Origin: Acidobacteriota bacterium
GTDB taxonomy: Bacteria; Acidobacteriota; Terriglobia; Bryobacterales; Bryobacteraceae
DNA length: 64,000 bases
Direction: 5' to 3'
Assembly: GCA_023436715.1 (NCBI GenBank)
Contig: JAEZIJ010000210.1
Location: 1-64,000, forward strand
A program made the translations under genes and the position numbers. The notes beneath the pieces were generated by a model that was not told the origin of the DNA, made no database searches, and worked only from the letters and a program-made list of their open reading frames with translations. Below are positions 18,622 to 27,196 of the stretch, in pieces; the stretch's first letter is position 1, and the number at the start of each line of letters is the position of its first letter.

Positions 18622-18710
18622 CCAAGACCGGAGCTGCTGCTCTCACCCTTTCATTGGAACCCCGTGACCCGCAGGCGCGCAACCCGGCCGCCGGTGTTAC
18701 CCTGGATCGA

Positions 18711-19856
18711 GTGAAAGTCGGCATAACCTGCTATCCCACTTACGGCGGCAGCGGCATCGTCGCTACCGAACTCGGGCTGGAACTGGCCAACCGCGGCCAC
18801 GAGGTCCACTTCATCTCGTACGCGAATCCCATACGGCTCGATCCGGGCATCCCGCGAATCCATTACCACGAGGTCGAGGTCTCAACGTATCCGTTGTTTC
18901 AATACCCGCCCTACTCGCTGGCGCTGGCCTCGCGGATGGCCGACGTCGCGTCTCAGTATTCGCTCGACCTGCTGCACGTTCACTATGCCATCCCTCACTC
19001 GATTTCGGCGCTGCTCGCGCGCCAGATGCTGGCGCGGGAACATCGCCGGCTGCCGTTCATCACCACCCTGCACGGCACCGACATCACGCTGGTGGGCGCC
19101 GACCGTTCGTACTTCCCGATTACGAAGTTTTCAATCGAGGAATCCGATGGCGTGACGGCGATCAGCGATTACCTCCGCTCCACCACGGCGGACTTCTTCG
19201 GCGTGTCGAGCGACATCCGCGTCATCAAGAATTTCGTGAACTGCGAAACCTACCAGCCCGATCCGGAGCGGCGGCACAACTCCGGCCTGGCACCCGAGGG
19301 AGAGAAGGTGCTCATCCACCTCTCGAATTTCCGGCCCGTGAAGCGCGTGCTGGATTGCATCCGAGTCCTTCGGGAAGTGCGGCAGCACACCCCCGCGCAT
19401 CTGCTGATGGTAGGCGACGGCCCGGACCGGTGCCCGGCCGAGCACCTCGCCCGCGACCTTGGCCTGGAGAGCCACGTGACTTTCATGGGCAAGCAGGGCC
19501 ACGTGGAGCGGCTGCTCCCACTCGCGCACGTCCTGCTGCTGCCCAGCGAGATGGAGTCGTTCGGCCTCGCCGCGCTGGAAGGCATGGCATGCGGACTTCC
19601 ACCGGTTGCGACCCGCGTCGGCGGACTTCCGGAGTTGGTAACCCACGGTGTGGAGGGCTTCCTCGAGAAAGAGGGTGACGTCGCCGCCCACGCCGCGCGG
19701 GTGGTGGAACTGCTGACGGACGAAGACCTCTATCGGCGGGTATCCGGCGCGGCCCGGCGCAAGGCGGAGACAGAGTTTTGCACTTCGCTGATCATCCCGC
19801 AGTACGAGCGCTATTACGAAGAGGTGTGCAGCCGGGTTGGTGCGGCCGCTTCGTAG
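18711..19856 (+). CDS. bshA: N-acetyl-alpha-D-glucosaminyl L-malate synthase (bacillithiol step 1)
   Basis: BshA is a GT4 glycosyltransferase that joins GlcNAc from UDP-GlcNAc to L-malate, the first step of bacillithiol synthesis. The start VKVGITCYPTYGGSGIVATELG is diagnostic, and the GT4 signature is present as PSEMESFGLAALEGMACGLP, with HGTDITLVG and NFRPVKRV earlier. The GTG at 18711 gives 381 residues, matching the family; the in-frame ATG at 18654 would add an atypical extension. The deacetylase bshB and ligase bshC are not in the window, so they must lie elsewhere if the pathway is complete. Related GT4 enzymes exist, so the name is likely but not certain. Confidence 0.9.
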   Translation: MKVGITCYPTYGGSGIVATELGLELANRGHEVHFISYANPIRLDPGIPRIHYHEVEVSTYPLFQYPPYSLALASRMADVASQYSLDLLHVHYAIPHSISALLARQMLAREHRRLPFITTLHGTDITLVGADRSYFPITKFSIEESDGVTAISDYLRSTTADFFGVSSDIRVIKNFVNCETYQPDPERRHNSGLAPEGEKVLIHLSNFRPVKRVLDCIRVLREVRQHTPAHLLMVGDGPDRCPAEHLARDLGLESHVTFMGKQGHVERLLPLAHVLLLPSEMESFGLAALEGMACGLPPVATRVGGLPELVTHGVEGFLEKEGDVAAHAARVVELLTDEDLYRRVSGAARRKAETEFCTSLIIPQYERYYEEVCSRVGAAAS

Positions 19857-19866
19857 GCGGCGTACC

Positions 19867-22143
19867 CTACCTCGCGTAGCCCGCCAGTTCGGCGCAACTC
19901 GAAAACAATTGGCCGGGGCGCCCCAGGATGCGAATGCCCACCGCCTGCAGAGGCTCCTTCAGCTTCACCGAAAACGGTTCGCCGTCGCGCAGGCCCGGCG
20001 TGTGAGTTGCGTTCGTGTTCGGGTAGGTGTCGAGCGTTGCCACGGTTTCCCAACCTCCGCCCTTCGCGCGCTTCACCTGGATCTGCGGCTTACCTTCGGA
20101 CGCATCGAACCAGCCTCCGTTGGCGAAAACCTTGCCGTGCCGGTACACTACGCGCGCGATTTGGGCCGGCCTCTCGATCTCTACCGCATACCAGTCCAGC
20201 TTCGCCGGACGCGAAGTGAACGTATTGCGGTGCGTGTCCGGGCGTTCGTCGCAAATGGAGCCGTACTCCGTGCCTTCACGCGACCAGCTTTCCTTTCCGA
20301 ATGCGGTGACGGCCACCTGCCCGACGCTCATGCGATCCGGCCGGACCAGCCAGACACGGTAGTTCCGTGCGTCCGCAAACGGCGCCAGTTTCAGTGTCTG
20401 CGGCTTTCCACTCACAACTCCCGCGATGGAGTAGACCTGATTCCAGTTCGCGGCCCGAGTCTCGCCGAACGCCAGCGCGGCCGGATCGAGCGATCTCGGC
20501 GCCGCACGATGCGGATATTGGACCTCCGGATTGAGCGAGGCTTCGAGCGCAAGCACCTGCGGCCCGCGCACGATGGCTACATAGTCCCCATAGCTCTTGC
20601 CGCCCGGCACGATGCGCACCGGCAAATCCATTCGAATGGATACGATATCTCCCGGCTGCCATGTGCGTTCGATCTTCAGGAATTGACCTGGCTTTCCGGT
20701 GTGCGGCGTGCCGCTCACCATCGCCGAAAAGGAGGTCGACCACGCAGGAACGCGCAGGTAAAGAGGAAACCTGGCCGCGCGCTGCGGCCGAACGGTCAGG
20801 GTCACTGCGCCGTCCGCGGGGAACCGTGTGTCGGATTGCAGGGTGACCTCGACGCCCTGCCGGACGCGGATTGTGGCCTCGCCGGGCGCATAGAGCAACA
20901 CGGCCGGACCGTCCTCGCGCATTCCCCACGCAAGTTGCGGGATCAGCGCGATGCCGCGCGGCTCGCTCGATACGCAGCAACTGATGCCCGGGCCGGGGTT
21001 CTTCTTACCCACCAGCGGCGTGAAGTAACAGATGTTGCCGTTGCGCGGGTCCTGCGCGCCCAGGAGTTGGTTGAAGACGGTGCGTTCCAGTTCCTCGGCA
21101 TATTGCGGCTCGCCCGTCACGCGCAGCAACTGCCAGCCGAGTTGGAGCCAGGTAACCGTTGCGCAGCCTTCGCCCACATTGGCGGACTCTTCGCCCGGGA
21201 GCTCCTGATCGTCCTGGAAATGCTCGCCCGCGCTGGTTGTCCCGGTGATGTAGAGGCGGTTGGTTGCTATGTCCTTCCAGGCGGCCACCGCAGGTTTGAG
21301 AAACGTGTCCTCGCCTGTGAGGCGGTATAGATCGACGAGGCCGGCGAGGTTCGACATCATCTCATAGGCCTTGGCGTTCGCGGTCTTGTACACGTTTCCG
21401 CTGGAGAGCAGCGAGGCGATGATCTTCGGACCATCCGGCTTGTCGTACGAACGGACCACGTAGCGCGCGAAATCGAGGTAGCGCTGATCGCCGGTGTAGC
21501 GGTACAGCATCGCGACCGGCTCGAGGACGCTGGTGGCGGCCATCCCGGCGTGCGTCCCCGATTTGATGATGTCGCGCTGGCCGGGGTTGTCGCCGAACGT
21601 GTGGACGAGCAGGTCGCCAATCTTCTTCGAGGCATCGAGAGCCGGCTGGTATCCCGTGACTTCGTAGTAACTCAGCAGACCGATGAGGTCATACTTGTGG
21701 ACCCAGACGTCCCAACTCGTCCAGCGCTGGTCATCGGCATAAGTACCCAAATATCCGTCGGGCAATTGGGCGGCGATCAGCGCGTGGGCCATGCGATCCA
21801 TCATGGTTTTCAGCCGCGGGTCGCCGGTGTACGCCCAGGTATGGGCGGCCGCATCGAGGAACTTGCCGATGTGCTCGCCGATCCACGGATGGCTCCCGGG
21901 ACGCTTGCGAAAGCCGGCGACCAGAGCGGCCTCGTTCACCCGCAGGAGCCGGCCTTCCAGGTTGACGCGCATTCTCTCACCCAGCAGACCGCGGATCTTC
22001 TGCGTGTCATACGGAGCTGGCACAAACCGGTCTTTCACTGCATCGGCAACTGTGGGCTTGGGTGCGTCCGCCAGACGAGGACCGGGCGCGCCGAGCGCCG
22101 CTGCGGCGAGCAGCAGCCCGGCACCGATCGCAACTTTCGCCAT
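19867..22143 (-). CDS. secreted GH127-type glycoside hydrolase (DUF1680)
   Basis: A 758-residue exported enzyme with a signal peptide (AAAALGAPG). The (alpha/alpha) barrel has the GH127 features PWIGEHIGKFLDAAAHTW and LPDGYLGTY. The zinc/catalytic set of the founding beta-L-arabinofuranosidase appears conserved: E307 as candidate acid/base, E325 and C327 (GEGC), and the adjacent C389-C390. The residues after the CC pair are VSSEPRG instead of the common PPN, so this is a divergent branch and the sugar specificity may differ. Beta-sandwich domains follow, and the C terminus carries an F5/8-like segment (residues ~600-758). It stands alone, convergent with bshA. Confidence 0.85.
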   Translation of the reverse strand: MAKVAIGAGLLLAAAALGAPGPRLADAPKPTVADAVKDRFVPAPYDTQKIRGLLGERMRVNLEGRLLRVNEAALVAGFRKRPGSHPWIGEHIGKFLDAAAHTWAYTGDPRLKTMMDRMAHALIAAQLPDGYLGTYADDQRWTSWDVWVHKYDLIGLLSYYEVTGYQPALDASKKIGDLLVHTFGDNPGQRDIIKSGTHAGMAATSVLEPVAMLYRYTGDQRYLDFARYVVRSYDKPDGPKIIASLLSSGNVYKTANAKAYEMMSNLAGLVDLYRLTGEDTFLKPAVAAWKDIATNRLYITGTTSAGEHFQDDQELPGEESANVGEGCATVTWLQLGWQLLRVTGEPQYAEELERTVFNQLLGAQDPRNGNICYFTPLVGKKNPGPGISCCVSSEPRGIALIPQLAWGMREDGPAVLLYAPGEATIRVRQGVEVTLQSDTRFPADGAVTLTVRPQRAARFPLYLRVPAWSTSFSAMVSGTPHTGKPGQFLKIERTWQPGDIVSIRMDLPVRIVPGGKSYGDYVAIVRGPQVLALEASLNPEVQYPHRAAPRSLDPAALAFGETRAANWNQVYSIAGVVSGKPQTLKLAPFADARNYRVWLVRPDRMSVGQVAVTAFGKESWSREGTEYGSICDERPDTHRNTFTSRPAKLDWYAVEIERPAQIARVVYRHGKVFANGGWFDASEGKPQIQVKRAKGGGWETVATLDTYPNTNATHTPGLRDGEPFSVKLKEPLQAVGIRILGRPGQLFSSCAELAGYAR

Positions 22144-22228
22144 TGGTTAAGAATACTCCACTACCTGTCGAAAAGCAGGGGCATTTTCCGCGGGCATTCC
22201 GCAATGTCCGTCCCATATACTGGTGAAT

Positions 22229-24214
22229 ATGGGGTTTCGAATTGCCGTCGACTATCGCCCGCGTGGCGACCAGGAAGCGGCCATCGAACAGTTGGTCAGA
22301 GGGGTCAACGACGCGGAACAGCACCAGGTTTTGCTGGGTGTCACCGGATCGGGAAAGACGTTCACCATGGCCAAGGTCATCGAGAACGTGGAGCGCCCGA
22401 CGCTCGTGATGGCGCACAACAAGACCCTCGCTGCGCAGTTGTACCAGGAATTCAAGACGTTTTTCCCGTCAAATGCCGTAGAGTACTTCGTCAGCTACTA
22501 CGATTATTACCAGCCGGAAGCCTACATTCCCGCGGCCGACGTCTACATAGAAAAAGAAGCCACCATCAACGACGAACTCGACAAACTGCGGCTTTCGGCC
22601 ACGCGTTCTCTGTTCGAGCGCCGGGATTGCGTCATCGTGGCCAGCGTGAGCTGCATCTATGGCCTCGGATCGCCGGAAGCCTACTACGGCATGCTGCTGA
22701 TGCTCGAAAAGGGGCAGAAAGTCTCGCGGCAGCAGATCCTGCAGCGGCTCGTCGAAATCCTGTACGAACGCAACGACCAGGATTTCCGCCGCGGAACGTT
22801 CCGCGTGCGCGGCGACGTCATCGAGGTATTCCCCACCTACGACGACTACGCCTACCGCATCGAACTCTGGGGCGACGAGATCGAGAGCTTATCGCAGATC
22901 GATCCGCTGCTCGGGCAGGTGCGGCAGACCTACTTGCGCCTGCCGGTCTACCCCAAGACTCACTACGTCATGAGCGAGGAGACGCGCGAGCAGGCGCTGC
23001 AATCCATCGAAAACGAGCTGCAATGGTGGCACAAGGAACTGGAGAAATCGGGCAAACTGGTGGAAGCGCAGCGGCTGTACCAGCGCACTATGTTCGACCT
23101 GGAGATGATCCGGCAGATCGGCTACTGCCACGGCATCGAGAACTACTCGCGTCACTTCTCCGGGCGCCTGCCGGGGGAAGCACCGCCGACGCTCCTCGAT
23201 TACCTGCCGCACGACGCGCTGATCGTCATCGATGAGAGCCATCAGACCATTCCACAGTTGCACGGCATGTACCACGGCGACCGCTCGCGCAAAGAAAACC
23301 TCGTGTCCTTCGGTTTCCGCCTGCCCAGTGCGCTCGATAACCGGCCGCTCACGTTCGAGGAATTCGAGAATCGCGTCCCCCAGTTGGTCTACGTTTCGGC
23401 GACTCCCGGGCCGTACGAGCTGACCAAATCCGCCGGAGTCGTCGTGGAGCAGGTGATCCGCCCGACAGGATTGGTGGATCCCGAAGTGGAGGTCCGGCCG
23501 GTGAAGGGCCAGGTTGATGACCTCCTGAACGAGATCCGCAAGCGCGTGGAGGGCGGCGAGCGCGTGCTGGTCACCACGCTCACTAAGCGCATGGCCGAGG
23601 ACCTGGCGGAATACTACTCCGAGGTCGGCGTGAAGTGCCAGTATCTGCACTCGGAGGTCTCCACGCTCGACCGCGTGAAGATCCTGCGCAATCTGCGGCG
23701 CGGTGAAATCGACGTGCTGATCGGCGTGAACCTGCTGCGGGAAGGACTCGACCTGCCCGAGGTTTCGCTCGTCGCGATTCTCGATGCTGATAAGGAAGGA
23801 TTCCTGCGGTCGGCGGGTTCGCTCATCCAGACCATCGGGCGCGCGGCCCGCAACATCAATGGGAAAGCGGTGCTCTACGCCGATGTGATGACGGACAGCA
23901 TGAGGTCGGCCATCGGCGAAACCACCCGCCGGCGCAAGATCCAGCAGGAGTACAACGAGGAGAACAACATCACTCCGCAATCGATCGTGAAGCCGATCGA
24001 CATGAGCCTGGTGGCGATCGCCGAGGCGGATTACGTCACGGTGCCGGTCGAAGAAGAAGAGCGGGGCGAGGTCCCGCCGGAGCAGATGGGGCGGTACATC
24101 AGCGAACTCGAAGAGAAGATGCGCGAGGCGGCCAGGAAGTTCGAGTTCGAGAAGGCGGCCGGGATGCGCGACCGCATCAAGGCGCTGAAGGCGAAGGCCG
24201 TCGCGGTGGTGTGA
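22229..24214 (+). CDS. uvrB: excinuclease ABC subunit B
   Basis: UvrB is the damage-verifying helicase-like subunit of nucleotide excision repair. The 661-residue protein contains Walker A GVTGSGKTFT, the beta-hairpin region YFVSYYDYYQPEAYIP, Walker B DESH, motif VI GRAARN and the C-terminal UVR domain (EEKMREAARKFEFEKAA) that binds UvrC. The ATG at 22229 gives the standard start MGFRIAVDYRPRGDQ; an in-frame GTG at 22223 is also possible. A CATATACT sequence just upstream may serve as the -10 region. The stop overlaps the next gene by one base. uvrC lies about 7 kb downstream in a separate unit. Confidence 0.98.
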   Translation: MGFRIAVDYRPRGDQEAAIEQLVRGVNDAEQHQVLLGVTGSGKTFTMAKVIENVERPTLVMAHNKTLAAQLYQEFKTFFPSNAVEYFVSYYDYYQPEAYIPAADVYIEKEATINDELDKLRLSATRSLFERRDCVIVASVSCIYGLGSPEAYYGMLLMLEKGQKVSRQQILQRLVEILYERNDQDFRRGTFRVRGDVIEVFPTYDDYAYRIELWGDEIESLSQIDPLLGQVRQTYLRLPVYPKTHYVMSEETREQALQSIENELQWWHKELEKSGKLVEAQRLYQRTMFDLEMIRQIGYCHGIENYSRHFSGRLPGEAPPTLLDYLPHDALIVIDESHQTIPQLHGMYHGDRSRKENLVSFGFRLPSALDNRPLTFEEFENRVPQLVYVSATPGPYELTKSAGVVVEQVIRPTGLVDPEVEVRPVKGQVDDLLNEIRKRVEGGERVLVTTLTKRMAEDLAEYYSEVGVKCQYLHSEVSTLDRVKILRNLRRGEIDVLIGVNLLREGLDLPEVSLVAILDADKEGFLRSAGSLIQTIGRAARNINGKAVLYADVMTDSMRSAIGETTRRRKIQQEYNEENNITPQSIVKPIDMSLVAIAEADYVTVPVEEEERGEVPPEQMGRYISELEEKMREAARKFEFEKAAGMRDRIKALKAKAVAVV

Positions 24215-24666
24215 TGCAGGGCTGTCCGTGCCGCCTCGTCGTGCTGGTGGGTCTGCCCGGCTCCGGCAAATCCACGTGGGTTGAGAAGATGAATGGGACG
24301 GCGCTTTCCTCGGATTCGGTGCGCGGCCTGCTTGCCGACGATCCCACCGACCAGAGCATCCACTATCGCGTGTTTCGGCTGCTGAGATTTCTGGTGAAGG
24401 AACGCCTGGAGATCGGCCGCCCGGTCACGTACGTTGACGCCACGCACCTTACTCCGCGCGAGCGGCGCCCGTATATTCGCATGGGCGAGCTGTACGGTTG
24501 CGAGGTCGATGCGGTGTTTTTCGACGTGCCCCTGGACGTCTGCCGGGAGCGCAACCGCCGCCGCAACCGCGTGGTGCCCGAGGAAGCGCTCGAGCGAATG
24601 GCGCTCAAGCTCGTGCCGCCCACCTTTGCCGAAGGGTTCTCGCGAATTACAACCCTGCGCGAATAG
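24214..24666 (+). CDS. small P-loop kinase (zeta-toxin/polynucleotide-kinase-like AAA_33)
   Basis: The 150-residue protein has a Walker A motif GLPGSGKST at the N terminus, SSDSVRGLL (substrate-binding Asp), YVDATHLTPRERRPY as the Walker B-like region, and a basic lid RNRRRNR. This layout matches the AAA_33 family, which includes 5'-polynucleotide kinase and zeta-toxin-like proteins. Its stop-start overlap with uvrB (TGATG) means it is translated with a DNA-repair gene, which hints at nucleic-acid end phosphorylation, but that is inference. No antitoxin-like gene is adjacent. Function is unproven. Confidence 0.75.
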   Translation: MQGCPCRLVVLVGLPGSGKSTWVEKMNGTALSSDSVRGLLADDPTDQSIHYRVFRLLRFLVKERLEIGRPVTYVDATHLTPRERRPYIRMGELYGCEVDAVFFDVPLDVCRERNRRRNRVVPEEALERMALKLVPPTFAEGFSRITTLRE

Positions 24667-24673
24667 TGGAATC

Positions 24674-24810
24674 GTATCAGGGCACGGCTTCAGCCGTGCC
24701 GTAACGTCATGAGAAGGCTCGGGCTTTAGCCCCTGTTGGGCACATACCCAGGGGCTGAAGCCCGTGGCTTGGCAAGGGCTTGCGGCACGGCTGAAGCCGT
24801 GCCCTGATAC
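24674..24810. repeat. 137-bp nested palindromic repeat, full-length copy 1
   Basis: The element runs from GTATCAGGGCACGGCT to its exact inverse AGCCGTGCCCTGATAC. Each end is itself a hairpin (GGCACGGCTTCAGCCGTGCC), and the middle holds further GGGCTTTAGCCC/GGGGCTGAAGCCC hairpins. It fills the gap between two convergent genes. Copy 2 matches its reverse complement over the full length. It encodes no protein and has no transposase; it resembles a MITE-like or REP-type element and could act as a two-way terminator. Confidence 0.9.
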
Positions 24811-24866
24811 AAGGCCCGTGCCCCATTTCATCCTTGCGGCTGAGGACGGCTTCCTTCAGATACGGG

Positions 24867-26174
24867 TCAGCGACGCATGGCATCGCTGTCCGTGATGAGG
24901 CCGCGGTCGCCCTTCCACAGCCGCATTCCGAAGATCCATGCGATGGCCGGCACGAGCGCGAACAAGCCGGCGCAGAAGGCCAGGGCTCGCACGGGAACAC
25001 CCCAGTCCGCGGCCGCTCCGGCTGTATAGCTTGCTATCGACATCGTCACCACCATGAATGCGAAATCGGCGGAGAACACGCGGCCCCGGTACCTGTCATC
25101 CGTCTGGAACTGGAGCAGCGTGGTGGAGAACACCCAGACGATCGACGTGCCCCCGTGCGCGAATACGACAGCCAGGGTCGCAAGCCCGAGCGAGGGCGCG
25201 GCGGCCAGACCCAGGTACCCGACGCCCGAAACAAGGAAGCCGATCAGTATTCCGAGCCGCAGCAGATGACGGCGCTGTCCGGCCCAGTAGCCGCCGATAA
25301 CCGGCCCGAGCAGCGCGCCGACGCCGCGGGCGCTCATGAGCACGCTCATACCGAGCATCGCTCCCCGCTGCATATCGGCCATCTTCACCGGGAAGATGCG
25401 CTCGCCGAAAATCGGCAGCAGCACCGCGTGGATGCCGAGAAAGCCGAGACCCGCCTTGACCAGTAGCAGCGCGAGTATCGGCTTGTTGCGCGCCACGTAT
25501 CGCACGCCCTCGGCAATCGGGGAGAAGTCCACGAGATCGCGGGCGCGCGTGGGCGCCGCGCCGGCCAGGTGCGGTTCGGAGAACTGCATGCCGCGCAGCA
25601 GCAACGCCGACAGAATGAACGAAAGCGAGTTCAGGATAAAAACCGCGTCCCGCCCGAAGATGGCCGCCACCGCGCCGCCCAGCCCCGCTCCCAGCGCCAG
25701 ATTGAGCGACCACGTCATAGACCCAAGTCCGTTGGCGGCGACAAGGTCTTTGCCTTCGACGATATTGGGAATGACCGAGCTACGCCCCGGCTCGAAGAAC
25801 GCCCACATCGTCGTTTCAAGCAGCAGCAGGACGTAGATCAGCCACACTATCTGCGCGCGGCTGACGAACAGCATGCCGAGCACGATCCCGGCGCGCGCCA
25901 GATCCGTCGCAATCATCACCCGCTTGCGGCTCAGCCGGTCGTTCACCACGCCCGCGGCCGGCGCGACGAAGAACTGCGGCAGCACCTGAAGCACAGCAGC
26001 CAGCGCGACCGCCTTCGCGCTGTGGGTCAGCTCCAGCAGCAGCGTGTAGATGGCGACGGTGCAGAGCCAGTCGCCGAGTTCACTGACAATCTGCGCGAGC
26101 CACAGCCTGCGGTAATTGCGGTTGAGGCGGACAAGCCGCCAGTATGTGGACAGGGATACGCCGGCGCGCCCCAT
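24867..26174 (-). CDS. MFS transporter (EntS/MFS_3-like)
   Basis: A 435-residue inner-membrane protein with about twelve hydrophobic segments and the MFS motif VNDRLSRKRVMIATD between helices 2 and 3. The overall pattern (WLAQIVSELGDWL near the start, PGRSSVIPNIV in the middle) fits the drug/siderophore-exporting MFS_3 branch. The substrate cannot be read from sequence. Its start codon is one base from the trpS stop, so it is probably co-transcribed with trpS. The last codons overlap a ~20-base stretch that is also found beside repeat copy 2, so the extreme C terminus may derive from repeat-flanking DNA. Confidence 0.87.
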   Translation of the reverse strand: MGRAGVSLSTYWRLVRLNRNYRRLWLAQIVSELGDWLCTVAIYTLLLELTHSAKAVALAAVLQVLPQFFVAPAAGVVNDRLSRKRVMIATDLARAGIVLGMLFVSRAQIVWLIYVLLLLETTMWAFFEPGRSSVIPNIVEGKDLVAANGLGSMTWSLNLALGAGLGGAVAAIFGRDAVFILNSLSFILSALLLRGMQFSEPHLAGAAPTRARDLVDFSPIAEGVRYVARNKPILALLLVKAGLGFLGIHAVLLPIFGERIFPVKMADMQRGAMLGMSVLMSARGVGALLGPVIGGYWAGQRRHLLRLGILIGFLVSGVGYLGLAAAPSLGLATLAVVFAHGGTSIVWVFSTTLLQFQTDDRYRGRVFSADFAFMVVTMSIASYTAGAAADWGVPVRALAFCAGLFALVPAIAWIFGMRLWKGDRGLITDSDAMRR

Positions 26175-26175
26175 C

Positions 26176-27165
26176 TCAGCACTGCGTGTGGAGGCCCATG
26201 CGCCGCTTCACCAACTCGACGGTCGCGTTCGCAACCGGCGCGACGCGGGCCGCGCCCTCCCGCAGCACGCCATCCACATAGCTCTTCTCCGAGACGATCT
26301 CGTTGTAGCGCTTCTGCAGCGGCTCGATGTTCGCGACAACCATCTCGGCCACCTGCTTTTTCAGATCGCCGTAACGCATGCCGGCAAAGTGCGCGCGCAT
26401 CTGTTCGGCGTTCCACCCGCTGAAAGCCTGGTAAATGCCGAGCAGGTTGTCCACGCCGGGGCTGAGCACGTTGAAATCCACGGCGGGCGCCGAGTCCGTG
26501 GTGGCGCGCATGATCTTCTTGCGGATGGTCGCGGGCGGATCGAGAAGCGCGACGGCGTGGCCGCTGCCCGTGGCGGATTTGCTCATTTTCTTCGTCGGAT
26601 CGTCGAGCCCCATGACGCGCGCGCCCACGCTCGGCAGGCTGGTTTCGGGCATCACGAACGTGTCGCCGTACAGCGAGTTGAAGCGCTGCGCGACATCTCG
26701 TGTGAGTTCGAGATGCTGCGACTGGTCCTCTCCGACCGGCACGATTGCGGCCTGGTAGAGCAGGATGTCGGCCGCCATCAGCACGGGATATTGCAGCAGC
26801 CCGTCGCCAACCGTTTCCTGCTCGGCGGCTTTGGCTTTAAACTGCGTCATCCGCTGCAGCCAGCCGATCGGCGTGACGCAGGTGAGCATCCAGGCCAGTT
26901 CGGCGTGCGCGGGCACGGAAGACTGCACCATGATCGCGCTCTGCTTCGGGTCGATGCCCGCGGCCAGGTACAGCGCGGCCAGCTCGCGGATCTTCGCGCG
27001 CAGTTCGTCCGGGTTCTGGTGAACCGTGATCGCGTGCAGGTCCACGATGCAGAAAATCGTCTCATAATCCGATTGAATGCGGACCCAATTCTTGAGCGCG
27101 CCCAGGAAGTTACCGATGTGAAGGTTGCCCGAGGGCTGCATTCCGGAGAAGACTCGTGGTTTCAT
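26176..27165 (-). CDS. trpS: tryptophan--tRNA ligase
   Basis: This class I aminoacyl-tRNA synthetase charges tRNA-Trp. The 329-residue length is typical. The signature HIGH-like motif is PSGNLHIGN and the KMSKS loop is present as KKMSKS. The N terminus MKPRVFSGMQPSG is the usual start. It is divergent from rlmD, with only 31 bases between the start codons, so both promoters must overlap or lie inside coding sequence. A multidrug-type MFS gene follows immediately. Confidence 0.97.
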   Translation of the reverse strand: MKPRVFSGMQPSGNLHIGNFLGALKNWVRIQSDYETIFCIVDLHAITVHQNPDELRAKIRELAALYLAAGIDPKQSAIMVQSSVPAHAELAWMLTCVTPIGWLQRMTQFKAKAAEQETVGDGLLQYPVLMAADILLYQAAIVPVGEDQSQHLELTRDVAQRFNSLYGDTFVMPETSLPSVGARVMGLDDPTKKMSKSATGSGHAVALLDPPATIRKKIMRATTDSAPAVDFNVLSPGVDNLLGIYQAFSGWNAEQMRAHFAGMRYGDLKKQVAEMVVANIEPLQKRYNEIVSEKSYVDGVLREGAARVAPVANATVELVKRRMGLHTQC

Positions 27166-27196
27166 GCTAGTAAAGGTAAATTTCTATCGTACCGTG

